Part shown: piece by piece, positions 26,349 through 38,590 of the stretch | Position numbering within the stretch: position 1 is the stretch's first letter | Layout: each line of letters begins with the position of its first letter | Source of the DNA: Ficedula albicollis | Lineage: Eukaryota; Chordata; Aves; Passeriformes; Muscicapidae | DNA length: 64,000 nucleotides | Reading direction: 5' to 3' | Assembly: GCF_000247815.1 (NCBI RefSeq) | Contig: NC_021674.1 | Location: forward strand, 28,646,901-28,710,900 | Notes under the pieces: generated by a model | Told to the model about the DNA's origin: nothing | Seen by the model: the letters and a program-made list of their open reading frames with translations, nothing else | The model's database searches: none | Translations under genes and position numbers: made by a program

Positions 26349-29185
26349 TTTAGACTGCCAATAGCATCTTTCTTTTTTATTTTTTTTTTTTTTTTAATTG
26401 AGTAAGATAATTTTCAGTTTGAGGAAAAATGCAAGAGACTACATCTATTATTTTTTCACTTTGCTTTTGTGCTGTCATTATCTACTACATGGATACATTA
26501 GTTCCAGACTACAAGAAAATATTTATGTCCCTTGGAAGACTAAGTTAAAGGCAGGATAAGAAGAAGGTGAAAATGATTCTAAAGGGACTACTAAAGCAAC
26601 ATACAGGTGATGTAAATATCAGATATATGTAGAGAAAAGAAATCTAAAAGTTGAAAGCAGAAGTAGTAAGGGAAGGCAAAGAAGGAAAGACAGAATCTGG
26701 ATGAGGAAAGTTGTGGATAATTAATGGAAATATAATTGAAAATATGCCCTTATTCACATACTCAAATGCTCCATGTTAAAATTGTGTAGGAAAACCTAAC
26801 CAGTATTTTATAGAATATTGTTCACTTTGACTTCACAATCTTCATGTGTTTGAATCAGTAATGTACAATACGTAACGTGCCAACCCCATATAAAGTAAAA
26901 AGAGATCTTTGACTAGAATATAGAATTACAATGTGTGAAAAACCTAGAAAACACACATTTTAAAGGTATATTTTTACAAAACCAAACATACAGCTAAGAG
27001 ATTTTTCAATGGCCCATGTTCCTTTTTCCTAGTTTGTGCAATGGGGTCTTTCTTTTTCTTGTTTGACATATCTTACTTAACTTTATTTGTATTGCCTCAT
27101 ATTTCAAAAGAATGGGTCTGAAATACCCTTTCTCTGCTTTTCTTAGACAGAACAAGAGAAAAAAAGAAAAGATTTGTTAAGACTGAAATCATCCAGTCAG
27201 AAACCACAAACAGGAGTGCCTTTGCTGCATCATACCTGGGATTCTTCTCCCAGAAAGGATTGTGAAATGCTGGACATGTGCTTCTGGATCATGTGGGGCT
27301 GCAGGCAGTTCTTCAAAGGACAGCCTTTATGGTCTTAAAGTATTCACCACTTCATACACACTTAATCTTGAATAAGGCCTGGTAAGGATATTCAAAGGTT
27401 AGTGGTATTTTGTGCAGCAGGCATTTGAAATTTTCTCTTTCCTCCACTCTTCCTAACATTGCTTATACCAGCTCAAATGGCAGGAAAAATTGTTGCAGGA
27501 GAGAAATTCCTGTCTTTTTAATCGAGGTTGAAAACACCAGGATCAAATGCTGATGTCTGGAAAAAAGAAAGGGACACATCTGAGAAGAAGTTATTAGATC
27601 AAGCTCTCACAATGCAGAGCACAAAAATATTAGAAAAGGGAAAGGCAGAAAACCTGTGGATGGACTGGGACACCTGATTGTCATTTTGCAAACATGAACA
27701 GTCCAGGAAGAGACCTGTACTTGGCAGTATTTGGGTCAAAAATTCATGACAAAGATAAAAGCTGCTTCCAGGTGCTTCTGTTGTTCTACCCACTAATGAC
27801 TTCACTGTTGGTTGTGAATAGATCTATTAATAAGTAGTATTTTGAATTTATAAATCAGTTCATGCCTAATCTTTTCTTCCAGGAAGGCTCCCATTGGTTC
27901 CAGTAGTTTTCACAATTTGGCATTTGCTCATGAGAGGCCTCTAGAGTTTTCGTCTCTCTTGTAAAAGAGATTGTGGTGGGAAGCAGGGCTACTTTGTACA
28001 TTAAAAGAGGAATTCCTTCACCATCTGGAAAAAGTATTCTTGTGTCACACTGAAAATTAAATTAGGATGTTAAATTAGGATTGTAGAAAAGAGATTTTAA
28101 ATTTAAGTCTTTCAATTTACACTCAGGCACACTGTGAGGAGTTTCCTGCATATCCTGACTTGCTTCTGGCCAGATGTCTACCAGCATTTTAAAGCTAAAA
28201 ACCTTTGTAAATGAAGCCCATAGCTCCAAATCATTGAGGTTTTCTTCAGAAAGTTCTTGGTTTCTCCCAGCTCTCACTATGTTTAATTCTATGTGAAAAC
28301 GCTGGAAAACCTCAAGTGAGTGATGTCAGTAATAATTCTCAGGGAACTCTGAAAGTCTGACACTTTCCATTGTTCCAGAAGACAGGTCCAACTATTTAAC
28401 TATGCTTTTCAGGACCAGGAGAGAACAGGATTTGCCTTGTCTCTGCTCTTAACATTTGGCAAAAACAGTTCCCACTGGGAGAAATTTTAAACAGACAGAT
28501 TTCCAAGCAGCAGATCCTGATGGTCTGGATACTCTGGAAGGATGAAATTCGGGTTAGGATTGTTTTTGTGAGGTTTTTTGGGTGGAGCAAGGAATGAAGA
28601 AGGGAGTGGCTTGTATCTTTTTCTTGTTGGTTTTTGTGGCTTTAAAATGATTCATGTACAGGAGAGCAACAAAAGCCCATTAAACACCTGTGGCAAAAGG
28701 ACAACAGGCTTTGAATCTGTTATGAAACCAGAGACTGCAGGGTGTACATGGGCTGAAGTACTTGTACCAGTGCATGATGTGGTTGATTTGAATTTCAGCT
28801 TTCAGGAAACTCTGCTTCATCTAAACTGTTTCAGAGAAACCCTTTATCCAAAGAAACTTGAGCAAACAAGCCTGTAGCAAAAACTGGCCAAAATCTTCTC
28901 GGGTGAGATTCCTCCAGTCTTCTTTGCTTCTTTACAGTTTGACAGCAACAGAAGCAACTCAAAAGAGAAGAGTGTCATAATTGCTTTATGCCTGCACTTC
29001 CCTGGCTCCTGTGTATGGGGTTTGCACAGAGAAGCTGTGTCAGCACTGGGAGAAACTGATGTGACTGCAGTTCTTCTTTACCAAGCTTATTGTAAATTCT
29101 GTTTACCACAACGTTAGTGTTTCAGAAATTCATTGGAAAAGCGTAAGGGACAGCTGCTCTTACATGCTCTCCCTTTCCCACCCTA

Positions 29186-29275
29186 AGGGAGGATCAGATT
29201 CTCAGATGGTGTGAAGTGCAGTAGCATCACTGGTACCAATGAAGCATTGTTTACTCCATCCAGTGAGCTGATTCA
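29186..29275. repeat. Possible ancient amniote interspersed repeat fragment
   Basis: The order 'gaggatcagattctcagatggtgtgaa' ... 'gtagcatcactggtaccaatgaag' ... 'ccagtgagctgattcac' resembles an old repeat, common in amniotes, whose two ends are partly inverted copies. The match is from memory and imperfect. Confidence 0.4.
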
Positions 29276-30896
29276 CAGGCACTGAGAGAAGAAAGAGAGA
29301 CAAAACATCTCATAGAACACTAGAGTATGCAGAAGCTACTGATATCAGCAATCTGCCTTATAAAAAGTATAACAGAAATCAAATATAACAAGCCGTTGCT
29401 TAAATTTGCAGTCACACAAACGAGGGAATTCTACCCATTTTCAGAGTCCAAACATGTTTAAAAAAAATGCAAACCCACTCTGAAGAGATAGTTGAATTTA
29501 TTAAAAGTGTTCTGCGTAATGATCTATGCTAATGGCTCCCGGATCTAAGTCTTGCAGAACATATGTGGCAATTATTGAGCCTGTTGTATCAGCAGCTTTA
29601 AACATAGTGTTGATCATGGTTGCTGAGGAAATTTAGATTATTTGTTTTATGACTGCAGTATTTGGAAATCTTGCCAGTAGGAAGTACATTGATCATAACA
29701 GAGATGAAAAACTTGAGTAAGAATAAATAAGACTAATATATTAACAGTGAAGAGATTCATTAAATTCGGCTCTCAAAAAAAATTAAAAAAAAGTCAAGGA
29801 ACTTACCTGTATTTCTTAAGGATCTATGAAGAGGTATTCTGGGTTATGTCAAAAGTCTATGCAGCTCCAAATGTTCTTTCCTGCAGGGATCAGCTGCAAA
29901 TGTATAGGACAAATCTAAGAAATGGAAGGAAATAGAGAGGATGGTTCTTTGTTGGTGCCCTCAAGCCACCTTTTTTAGAATTGGCAGGTGCTAGATGTCT
30001 TATCCCTTCCATCACATTCAACACCACGCCAGCAGATCTTTCCCCAGGAGCTCTCTGAAACAGTTTTGAATATGTTTAAACTCTCGCTCACCTCTGTATC
30101 TTGCAATAATGAGTTCTGCAATTTATTTGTGAGTTGTGTAAAAGCAGTTTTATTTGTTGCTCTTCCTAATAAAAAACATTGGGGCACCTCAACTTCTTAC
30201 GCTCATAATAGCTTGTAATTATTGCTCATCTGCTAGTTGAGACTGTGCAGACCTACTTGCTGACTTCCTTCAGTCCTGCCTTTCCCAAGATGAAGAGCTG
30301 CAGGCTATATGCACATGAAATCTGCTCCGTATTTCTAATCACCCTTACCATGACTTCAAAACTACACCAAACTGTTTTGCAAATTGATTGAGTTGGATTG
30401 TGTTCAAGATGTGAGCATGCCACGGATTTATAAAGCGGTGCAAAGACACTTTTTGTTTTGTTCCACCTTCAGTTCCTAACAACTTCAAACATTAGATTTA
30501 CCTTTATGAAAATGGCAGAACATTCTGCTAATGTTTTCAGAGAAGAAGTCAAATATTTTCTGAATGGTGATAGATAATTTAGAAATCATCATAATTTATG
30601 CTGTTTACACAGGAATGCTCCTTTGTGTATTACTCTGCATTTCTTCAAAATTTCATTATTTTCTGCCACTCTGTTGGCTAGGCTAATAATTTGATAAAAA
30701 TCCTGCTTACAAAAACTGTAATTTGCAAATGTAAAAAATAAAGTGAGACTTTTATGAGTCAAAATATTTCATTCAAAAATGAGATATTAACTTTTTGGTG
30801 AGATGATGTTTAGCCGTCTCTTTTCTGGGTCCCTGAAATGTTTCTTTGCAGTTTGAACATAAGGTCATTCACTGTTCTTTTCTCTCTCTCTGATAG

Positions 30897-30967
30897 CATT
30901 CTCCTGGACAAAGATTACCATATCAAGAAAGTTGTATCTGAGGGAATTTGCAGAGGAATGTCTGCAG
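30897..30967 (+). other. Weak candidate exon (71 nt)
   Basis: A strong pyrimidine tract (TTCTTTTCTCTCTCTCTGATAG) ends at 30896. It is followed by 71 nt with one stop-free frame (ILLDKDYHIKKVVSEGICRG and onward), then a GTGAAC donor at 30968. I recognise no protein family in it. Such a combination can arise by chance in 64 kb, so confidence is low. Confidence 0.15.
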
Positions 30968-31436
30968 GTGAACAGTGGTGGGTTTGCTCAAAATAAAATG
31001 CATTCAGATAATAATTTTAATATTTGCTATTATGAGTTGAAGACTTTAGAATATACATGTGTTCATTGAAATAAAATTTTTAAAAAAACATATGCTCCAT
31101 ATCAGTCAATGTTAAAGAACAGTCTAAATTCTGACTGTCAAATGTTCTTAATGAGTCACTTAACAGCAGCTCCAAACTAGGACTCTTAAGTCTTATTCTG
31201 ATGCTGAACTTAACAAGTTGTCAGCAGCCCACTCAAAAAGTGTAAAGTTAAATAGCTGCAGAATTGGCTTTCAAGATTTTTTCACCGGTTTTACTCTGCA
31301 TCAAGCAACAATAAAATTGAGGAATGGGCTGCCCAGTGCTCAGGCAGGAAAAAATAGAAAAATAAACCAGGAACATTTTTTCCTAGCACTGCCTAACTCA
31401 ACTGTAATAAAATTATTCACTTAATTTTCCATTCTG

Positions 31437-31438
<2 letters not shown>

Positions 31439-31490
<52 letters not shown>
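31439..31490. repeat. (GATA)13 microsatellite
   Basis: Thirteen uninterrupted GATA units, the kind of tract that is usually length-polymorphic. Confidence 0.98.
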
Positions 31491-31491
<1 letters not shown>

Positions 31492-34400
31492 CAGATCAAT
31501 TTTCTACAATTATATTATTCCACATCTTTCAGTGAAAGTCTACTTATATGGGCAAATATAGGATGAAGGAGTATTTTCATAATTTCATTCTTAAAGAAGT
31601 CTTTGAGTGGGGCTGAAGAATGAATGCTGTGAAATGTTTTCAAGACAGAAGAAAACAACAGTTTTTTCCTCATTTCAAGACACACAGAAAATTTAAATGA
31701 AAAGAAACAGATAATGGAAAAATACTACTTCCCTTCTGCTTTGCTTAGTTGTTACTGTTGTCACCACTGACATCTTAATGTTCTTGGCAATTTAAATGAT
31801 AATAAAAGCTACAGTCTTGAGAATTCTTTCATAGTAGGTAACTATTCTCTCAAGGGGGATGAGGAGGGGAAAAAAACCACTTGAGATGAAGAGGTCCATA
31901 AAGAAGTACCAGAATATCTTATTTTCTGTAGTAGTTTAATGGTGACACTGACATAGACTTTAGCTATATTTTCATAATGCTAGCTTCCCTGTTTATAATT
32001 GGGTAAACAGCCCACAGACTGCATGAAAAACCTTTGTATATGCTATATGGAGGGGCAGGGGGAAGCAAATAAAAACAAGGGGGAAAGGAAAAGGATTGCA
32101 GGAGCCTAGGATTTTATACATGAGACTGAGAAGCAAAAAATCCGAACAAATGTATGAGCACTCTCATTTTTGTAAAATTGTCTGCTGCTGCTTTCAGCGC
32201 TGCAGTGGCTTTGATTTGACTCACTTCTTCAGATGTCTGGGAAATTAGTAACGTGAACTGTGATGCAGCTGTGTCTCTGTGCCGGTCAGGACACCATCAG
32301 TGGCATTGAAGCTCATTTTCCCCTCTTTGGGAGGGCATTGCAAGGTCTGAGGAGCCTGCTTTCTGACAGGCAGAGAAGGTGTGGGGTGCAGACTGGGGTT
32401 TTCATTGGAGTGTGTCCCTGAAGTCAATGGCCATACAGAACCCGTTCTGTAGATTCCCTGTCTCCCCACAAAGCAATCTGCTGGGAAGAATTACCCATTT
32501 TATTTTATTTAACAAGTTAGAGATGAGGTTTAACTTTGTCCTACAAAATTTACTTGCAGATCCGCTAACCAGCTTTTGCCAAGGTTACCATATGTAATAT
32601 GGGGTATAGAAAAACAAGTAATTTTGGAGCAACAGGTGTGTTCTGACTTGAAATCCACCAACTTTTCTCAGTTTTGCTGTATGACATGCAAAAAAGGCTT
32701 TCACACTCACTGCCATATATTCAGTCTGTCAGATAACCACAAAGCTTTCTCATTTTTTTTAATGTTCCGTCTGCTGGGTAATGAATAGATGGCATTTGAA
32801 GTGGCAGTCTAAAATGCTGTTGAACATACTAGTAATTGGTTATTGGCTTATATTTCTAAATGCATGTATTTTTTTAACTCCCACTTCAAAGGAAAAATCC
32901 AGTACCGAACCTGAGGCAGATCCTCATTTGCAAAGGATGTTGACTGGCCAGAACTGTAGAAGTGAAACAGAGAAATAACACACAGACAGGCAGAGTTCTT
33001 CTTCCTTGGTTGCCCTGCCAACATACATGGTAGCTAGAAATACAGATGGACTGGGCATCCCCAGTTCCTACCATTGCAACCTCCCACCCTGTGACACTTG
33101 CTAGTGTGGAACTGGGCTCCAAATCCCTCCCTTTGTGGCTGGAGCAGCCTAAAGAAGCGCTATTTCTCTAATCTCTGACCTGGCATAATCCCATCCCTGT
33201 CCTTGACTTGGGTTGAGAATCTGGATACCAAAAATTCCAAAAGATTGCTATCACTAGTGAATAGTTTCTAAAAAACTTTCCCCTTTCTGCCTTTGAAGAG
33301 ATGAACAGGGCTATTTTGCAATCTCTCTGAGACAGTGAAGCCAGCCATATTATAACTTTCTTTTTTTTCCACTTGAACAATGCGAAGGTGACAGGACATG
33401 ATACACTAGAATCATGCAATTTTAAGGGGTTTCAATACCTGCTACATCCAATGTGAATTAATTTGTATCCTATATCCAGACGCTCTCAATCCCTTACCTT
33501 TGAATTTGGCCTCAGTGTTAGCCACTTATCCAAGATCAAGCAACTTCCCTGTTTTTATTTCCTTAGAAACAGCAAACACGTCTGGTTGTGAGCACATGGT
33601 GTTCATGTTTGTGTGCAGAGGCCATGCATTGGACAGATCTAGAGGCTATACCAACATGGGAGCCTTGACACCATTCCAGTCCCCATGCACAAGGTGTCTT
33701 GTCTTCCTCATACTGAAAATATTCCAATCCCTTCACCTGTACCACATGAGCCATGGTGATATTTTACCAGACTTGCATCCAGACCTAAATGCACACTTCA
33801 AGTTGTTGTTTTCCAAGTCACTGATTTCTTCTCTGCTTAGATTTCACAGTTCTCTTACTGTAAATCTTCAAACAAAATTGCTCCTGGTATCTCTAAAAAC
33901 TAAGGGGAAAATCTGTTAGCATATTCATATTCATATGTGTATGAATATAGAACAGATAAAATGACTAAAAGATTGATTCCAACAAAACACAATTTTTCAC
34001 CTCCAAACCCCATCTGGCATGAAATGTAGTATGGAATTTAGGAATGCAGATGATTTGGTTCATAACCCTGGGTTAAGTGGTGTACAGAAATGTGGGCAAT
34101 AAAAATGATTATGCAATATCAGACCGATGGAAGACATGTATGATGAATACAACACATGTTGATAAAAAAGGGCAAAGCAGTTGACCCCAAAGAGCTGCAA
34201 TTCAGCTGCAGTAGTTGCTAGGACACTCTGAGGAGCAGAATTCCCTGAGGACAAGAGGTGTGGTGGTCCCCTGGGGAAGTAGGGCAGGACCTCACCATCT
34301 ATTCCACCTATCCCAGCTCCCCAGTTAGAAACTCTGGGCAGGCAGGGGAAAGAGGGGCAGCCTCAGTCCTGGGTACTGGGCACCTCCCTGGAGATGGGAA

Positions 34401-35158
34401 CCTGCCAAGGATGAGCTGGGATGTCAGCCTGTGGGTGGGGATCAGGATCAGGGCAGGTGAGGGGAAGCTGCAGCAGACACAGCCCTTCTGTATGCAAATA
34501 CAAACGAGTGAGAGCATCACCACTCTTACAGGGACAGACAGAATAATGGTGTATTTCTGAGAGATGCTGCAGAGGCCCCATCTTTCACCCTGCTCTGACA
34601 GTGGTGCCTGCTGTGCTGCAGGCTACAAAGAGGTACTTGCAATCCAAGAGGTCCTAATTACTGTGACCACACAGAGAATTTGACTGCAGGAAGATACCAT
34701 ACCATTATAAACACATATTTAAGTCACTGTTTTGCTGGATGAGGAAGCATTCTCCTGGAGGCACAGTGGTGAGACTCCCTTGGAACAGATCTTGTGACCT
34801 CTAATTAATTAGTAGCTTTGTAATAATCTTGTATATTAATTATGTGAGCAGATAACACATGGTTAAAGAGCATCAGCAGCAGGAGAAAGGGCTGGAATTT
34901 GACAGAAGGAAAAAAAATGCTGTCAACAGGTCTGAAATCATTGAAATGAGCAAATAAGGTAAAATACAAGGAGCAAACAGGAAATTCTTCAATAAACTCA
35001 GGATCATCCTTTAAAAACTAGCAATGTATTTGTATGCAGATAATAACTTTTATAATTTCTGTCAAGGATTAATAAGACATGAGCACAGAAACCCCAAATG
35101 TCAGAAAATGTTTTCAGCTGGGAGAGGGGATTGCTAACACCATTTTGCAAGGCCAGCA
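31491..35158. other. Non-coding stretch, no gene recognised
   Basis: Unique-looking sequence. About 34,240-34,640 is GC-richer than its surroundings without recognisable coding or repeat content. The 139-codon frame at 33500-33919 shows no domain and no supporting context. Confidence 0.5.
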
Positions 35159-35840
35159 GGATGGATGGATGATGGATGGATGGATGATGGATGATGGATG
35201 GATGATGGATGGATGGATGATGGATGATGGATGGATGATGGATGGATGGATGATGGATGATGGATGGATGATGGATGGATGGATGATGGATGATGGATGG
35301 ATGATGGATGGATGGATGATGGATGATGGATGGATGATGGATGGATGGATGATGGATGATGGATGGATGATGGATGGATGGATGATGGATGATGGATGGA
35401 TGATGGATGGATGGATGATGGATGATGGATGGATGATGGATGGATGGATGATGGATGATGGATGGATGATGGATGGATGGATGATGGATGATGGATGGAT
35501 GATGGATGGATGGATGATGGATGATGGATGGATGATGGATGGATGGATGATGGATGATGGATGGATGATGGATGGATGGATGATGGATGATGGATGGATG
35601 ATGGATGGATGGATGATGGATGATGGATGGATGATGGATGGATGGATGATGGATGATGGATGGATGATGGATGGATGGATGATGGATGATGGATGGATGA
35701 TGGATGGATGGATGATGGATGATGGATGGATGATGGATGGATGGATGATGGATGATGGATGGATGGATGGATGATGGATGATGGATGGATGATGGATGGA
35801 TGGATGGATGGATGGATGGATGGATGGATGGGTGGATGAT
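35159..35840. repeat. GGAT/GAT higher-order minisatellite
   Basis: The core is a 33-bp unit made of six GGAT and three GAT blocks in fixed order, repeated about 18 times with almost no variation (to about 35755). It ends in a less ordered GGAT-rich tail to about 35840. Because 33 is a multiple of three and no frame of the unit contains a stop, long frames run through both strands: 231 codons on plus (Trp/Met/Asp-rich) and 338 on minus (Ile/His/Pro/Ser-rich). These are read-throughs of the repeat, not genes. Confidence 0.95.
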
Positions 35841-37196
35841 AGATGTCAGTGTACAGACACAGTCAGGTAAAGGCACGAGACATGGAAGCAAGACCATCTG
35901 CAGGGAAAAGAGAATTGGAATAATCACAAATGCTTGTGAGAGGAGACTAGACAGGAGGGTGTTTTCTAGCTTGGCAAAATGAAAGCTGGGAGACAACATG
36001 GTTGCTCTCACAGAACACATCAGTAATTCAACGCTAGACAGTAAGGTGCAGGACTTGTTAGCACACGACAGAATGTTTTTAGTGCTTATATTTTTCTTGT
36101 GAGCCTATGAACCACATACTTTCTAGTGCTAGACATAAGAACATAAGAAGAGTCATTTTCCTAGGAGGCTGGAAGTCCAATTTGAATCATGTTCCAAGAC
36201 TGAACGACACAAGAGGCTTTCCAATGAAATCAGCTGCAGGTAATGGCAAGATCTAACTGTTGCTTTCGGCTCTGCTAATATGCCAGGAGTGAGATCTGTT
36301 TTCAGAGCTGTCAGAGAAGGCTCAGAGACTGTCAGGGTGAGAAGTAGATTGTGGTCTGCCCTGCAAACACCACAGGTACTTAAGCAGAAGTGAGTTTCAG
36401 TGCCTGCCTCCCAATGTGTGAAGTGCCAGCAGTACGGGCTCTATATAGAGCACTGACGTGCTTTGGCACCCCGTGCTGCTGACGACGGGGTAACTGGGCC
36501 ATGGAACTTTCCTCCCTTCAGAGAAAACTCCTCAGTTTCTTATGCACATTTCCTCCCCACTCTGTTACATATTTTCATGCTCACACACTCACCCAGCCTT
36601 TCTGGAGCTGCAGAGCTGATCTTACAGAGGATATTTCTGATCCTGATCCCAAGAAAGTTTAATGTGCCCTTCAGAAAGTCTCATTTAGTGGCTTCAATCT
36701 GCTTCAGATACACACATATCACAACTCAGAGATGGAGGAAAAACAAGTCAAATATGAGCAATAAAGCCCTGACAATAAAGCCTTTCTAAGTCACAAAATG
36801 AGTTGTTTGAGCTTGAAAGAAGCCCTTCTCCCATGCTTAATGTTAGCTTCTATGTTCATTCAGTTATTAGACTCTATCAGAAAAGTAATTTGTACCTCAT
36901 TGTCCATACTTGTTGATGACTTGTTAGAAATTGCAGGTATAGAAGGTCTATTTTTAAAATCTCCAGTGATGGCAGTTGCACAGGGGCAGGAACCTACAAA
37001 GACCTGAGAGGAGAAGTGGGAGGCATTAGTTTTGCAAAACTTTCAAGGAAAGGAAAACAAGAGACATTGAACATAACTCTGTCATTGCAGCCATGTAGAA
37101 AGAGGGAGAGGACCTGGCATGTAAGAGCTGGTTGAAAGCTGGTATCCAAAATAAGTTCTTGAATATTGTTACATTTAGAACAAAAAACTCAATATT

Positions 37197-37285
37197 TTCT
37201 CTCTCTCTCTTTTTTTTTTTTTATTTATTTTTTTTTTTAATGCAAATCAGTAATAGAGAATATTTATTTTTTTTTTTAATTTATT
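37197..37285. repeat. CT/T-rich low-complexity tract
   Basis: (TC)n passing into long T-runs interrupted by ATTTATTT motifs. It could be the reversed A-rich tail of an old retroelement, but no body is recognisable next to it. Confidence 0.75.
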
Positions 37286-38350
37286 TAGGTATTATGTTTC
37301 TTTGGTAGTGCTGGTGTTTTATGGTGAAGAGAGGGGTGTTGATTGATTGTATTTCAGTTGCTATCAGAAGTCAGAGATTTCTATACTGAGAAAAATACCC
37401 TCTCCTTCCTATCTGTTATAATAAGACATAAGCATGGATTCCAATTTTCCAAGCAAAATGAAGGAATGGAAACTTTTCTTTTGGTGTTGCCTCCCTCTAA
37501 GATATCTGAAAGTTGTATATATTTTTAGTATATGCAGCTTAGTTATCCTGTGAAAAACAGGTTTTTTGAAGATGCAATCCCTTTGTATTTCATTTGGAAG
37601 AACTGGTGATCTAATTTTTAGCTATAATGTTTCATGAAATATTAATTGCTCATATGTGTCAGAAGAGAAACTAAGGAACAGATGAAGCTCATTAAAAGAT
37701 CTGGTTGAAAGGAAAATTTTCATTGAAGAAGAATTTTTTGGCAAAAATCTTGTCATATGTATTTGGTTTTCATTACATTGGTCTAATACAATATTACTAG
37801 CAGGATTACTTATCCATTATGAAAACACCATTCTTACAGAATCAATTATTTTTTTTCTACTTGTTTTGGACCCAGTGAGTAGAAAGAGGGGAAAAGAGTG
37901 AAACATTGCATGTGATATTTTGGGTCACTGGTGGTAAAACACTGTGACACAATCAATCAGAAACTGACATCACAAGCTGATGTAACATCATCCTGGGGCC
38001 AAACTCAAAAATTTGTCAAACTCCAAATGTCTTTAAAAGCAAACAAAAACATATCAGGAAAATAATTTCTATAGGTTTTATTTCCCTTTATATCAATGAC
38101 AGACTGTATCCTCCTCACAGACTTAGGAGATTTTTAGATCAAAAAGATTAAAACTATGTGGTATAATTTTTAGAATAAAAAATTTTGAGAGTTAATGCTG
38201 TTTGTATAACAGATTTAAAATATGCATAAATCCCAGTGTACAAATTGCACCTTTGAAATTTCAGAGTTGACACACAAGCTGATTCCTCCTGCTTCCTTTC
38301 CTAGAGCTCCTCACATTGGCAGATGAAAATAAGGTAATTTATTAACTTGG

Positions 38351-38380
38351 AATATATATATATATTATAGATATATATTT
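38351..38380. repeat. AT dinucleotide microsatellite
   Basis: Imperfect (AT)n tract of about 30 bp interrupted by TTATAG. Confidence 0.85.
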
Positions 38381-38419
38381 ACGCAGGCGCATGAAAGAAA
38401 AGGGGCTGAAGGATTCATA

Positions 38420-38590
38420 CAGAGAGGTGCTGTGCTCTGAGTTTGGAGCTGTGGGTATCAAACCCTCTGCTCTTCCACTGACTGCCTCCACAACTGTGGG
38501 CAAATCACTCCTGTGCTTCTATTTCTGAACTGAGAGGAATTTGCAGTATCATTTTGTGAAGAGCTTTAAACATAAGTGGCACATAAGAAT
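38420..38590 (+). mobile_element. MIR-like ancient SINE, sense orientation
   Basis: Landmarks of the MIR core occur in order: 'ctctgctcttccactgactgcc', 'tgtgggcaaatcactcctgtgcttctatttctgaactgagagg', then 'gaagagctttaaacataagtggcacataag'. Diverged but co-linear over about 170 bp. Such SINEs are shared across amniotes and some copies are conserved regulatory DNA. Confidence 0.65.

Larger units (their letters stand above)
26349..31438. other. Non-coding stretch, no gene recognised
   Basis: AT-rich unique-looking sequence. A short old-amniote-repeat-like piece (29186-29275) and a weak exon candidate (30897-30967) are listed separately. Open frames (up to 99 codons) match nothing I know. Confidence 0.55.
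35841..38419. other. Non-coding stretch, no gene recognised
   Basis: Unique-looking. It includes a T/A-rich low-complexity part at 37197-37285 and an AT dinucleotide tract at 38351-38380. The 108-codon frame at 36463-36789 has no recognisable domain. Confidence 0.55.

Noticed and set aside
35159..35840. CRISPR array
   Set aside because: There are no unique spacers between repeats; it is a contiguous minisatellite in a vertebrate sequence.
35004..36020. Open frame of 338 codons on the minus strand (and 231 on plus) with Ile/His/Pro/Ser or Trp/Met/Asp repeats
   Set aside because: Both frames are forced by the 33-bp minisatellite, which has no stop on either strand. Flanking codons show no domain.
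36125..36165. Possible SINE/LINE end motif 'acataagaacataagaag'
   Set aside because: Only about 20 bp resemble an amniote repeat end and the following sequence does not continue the match.
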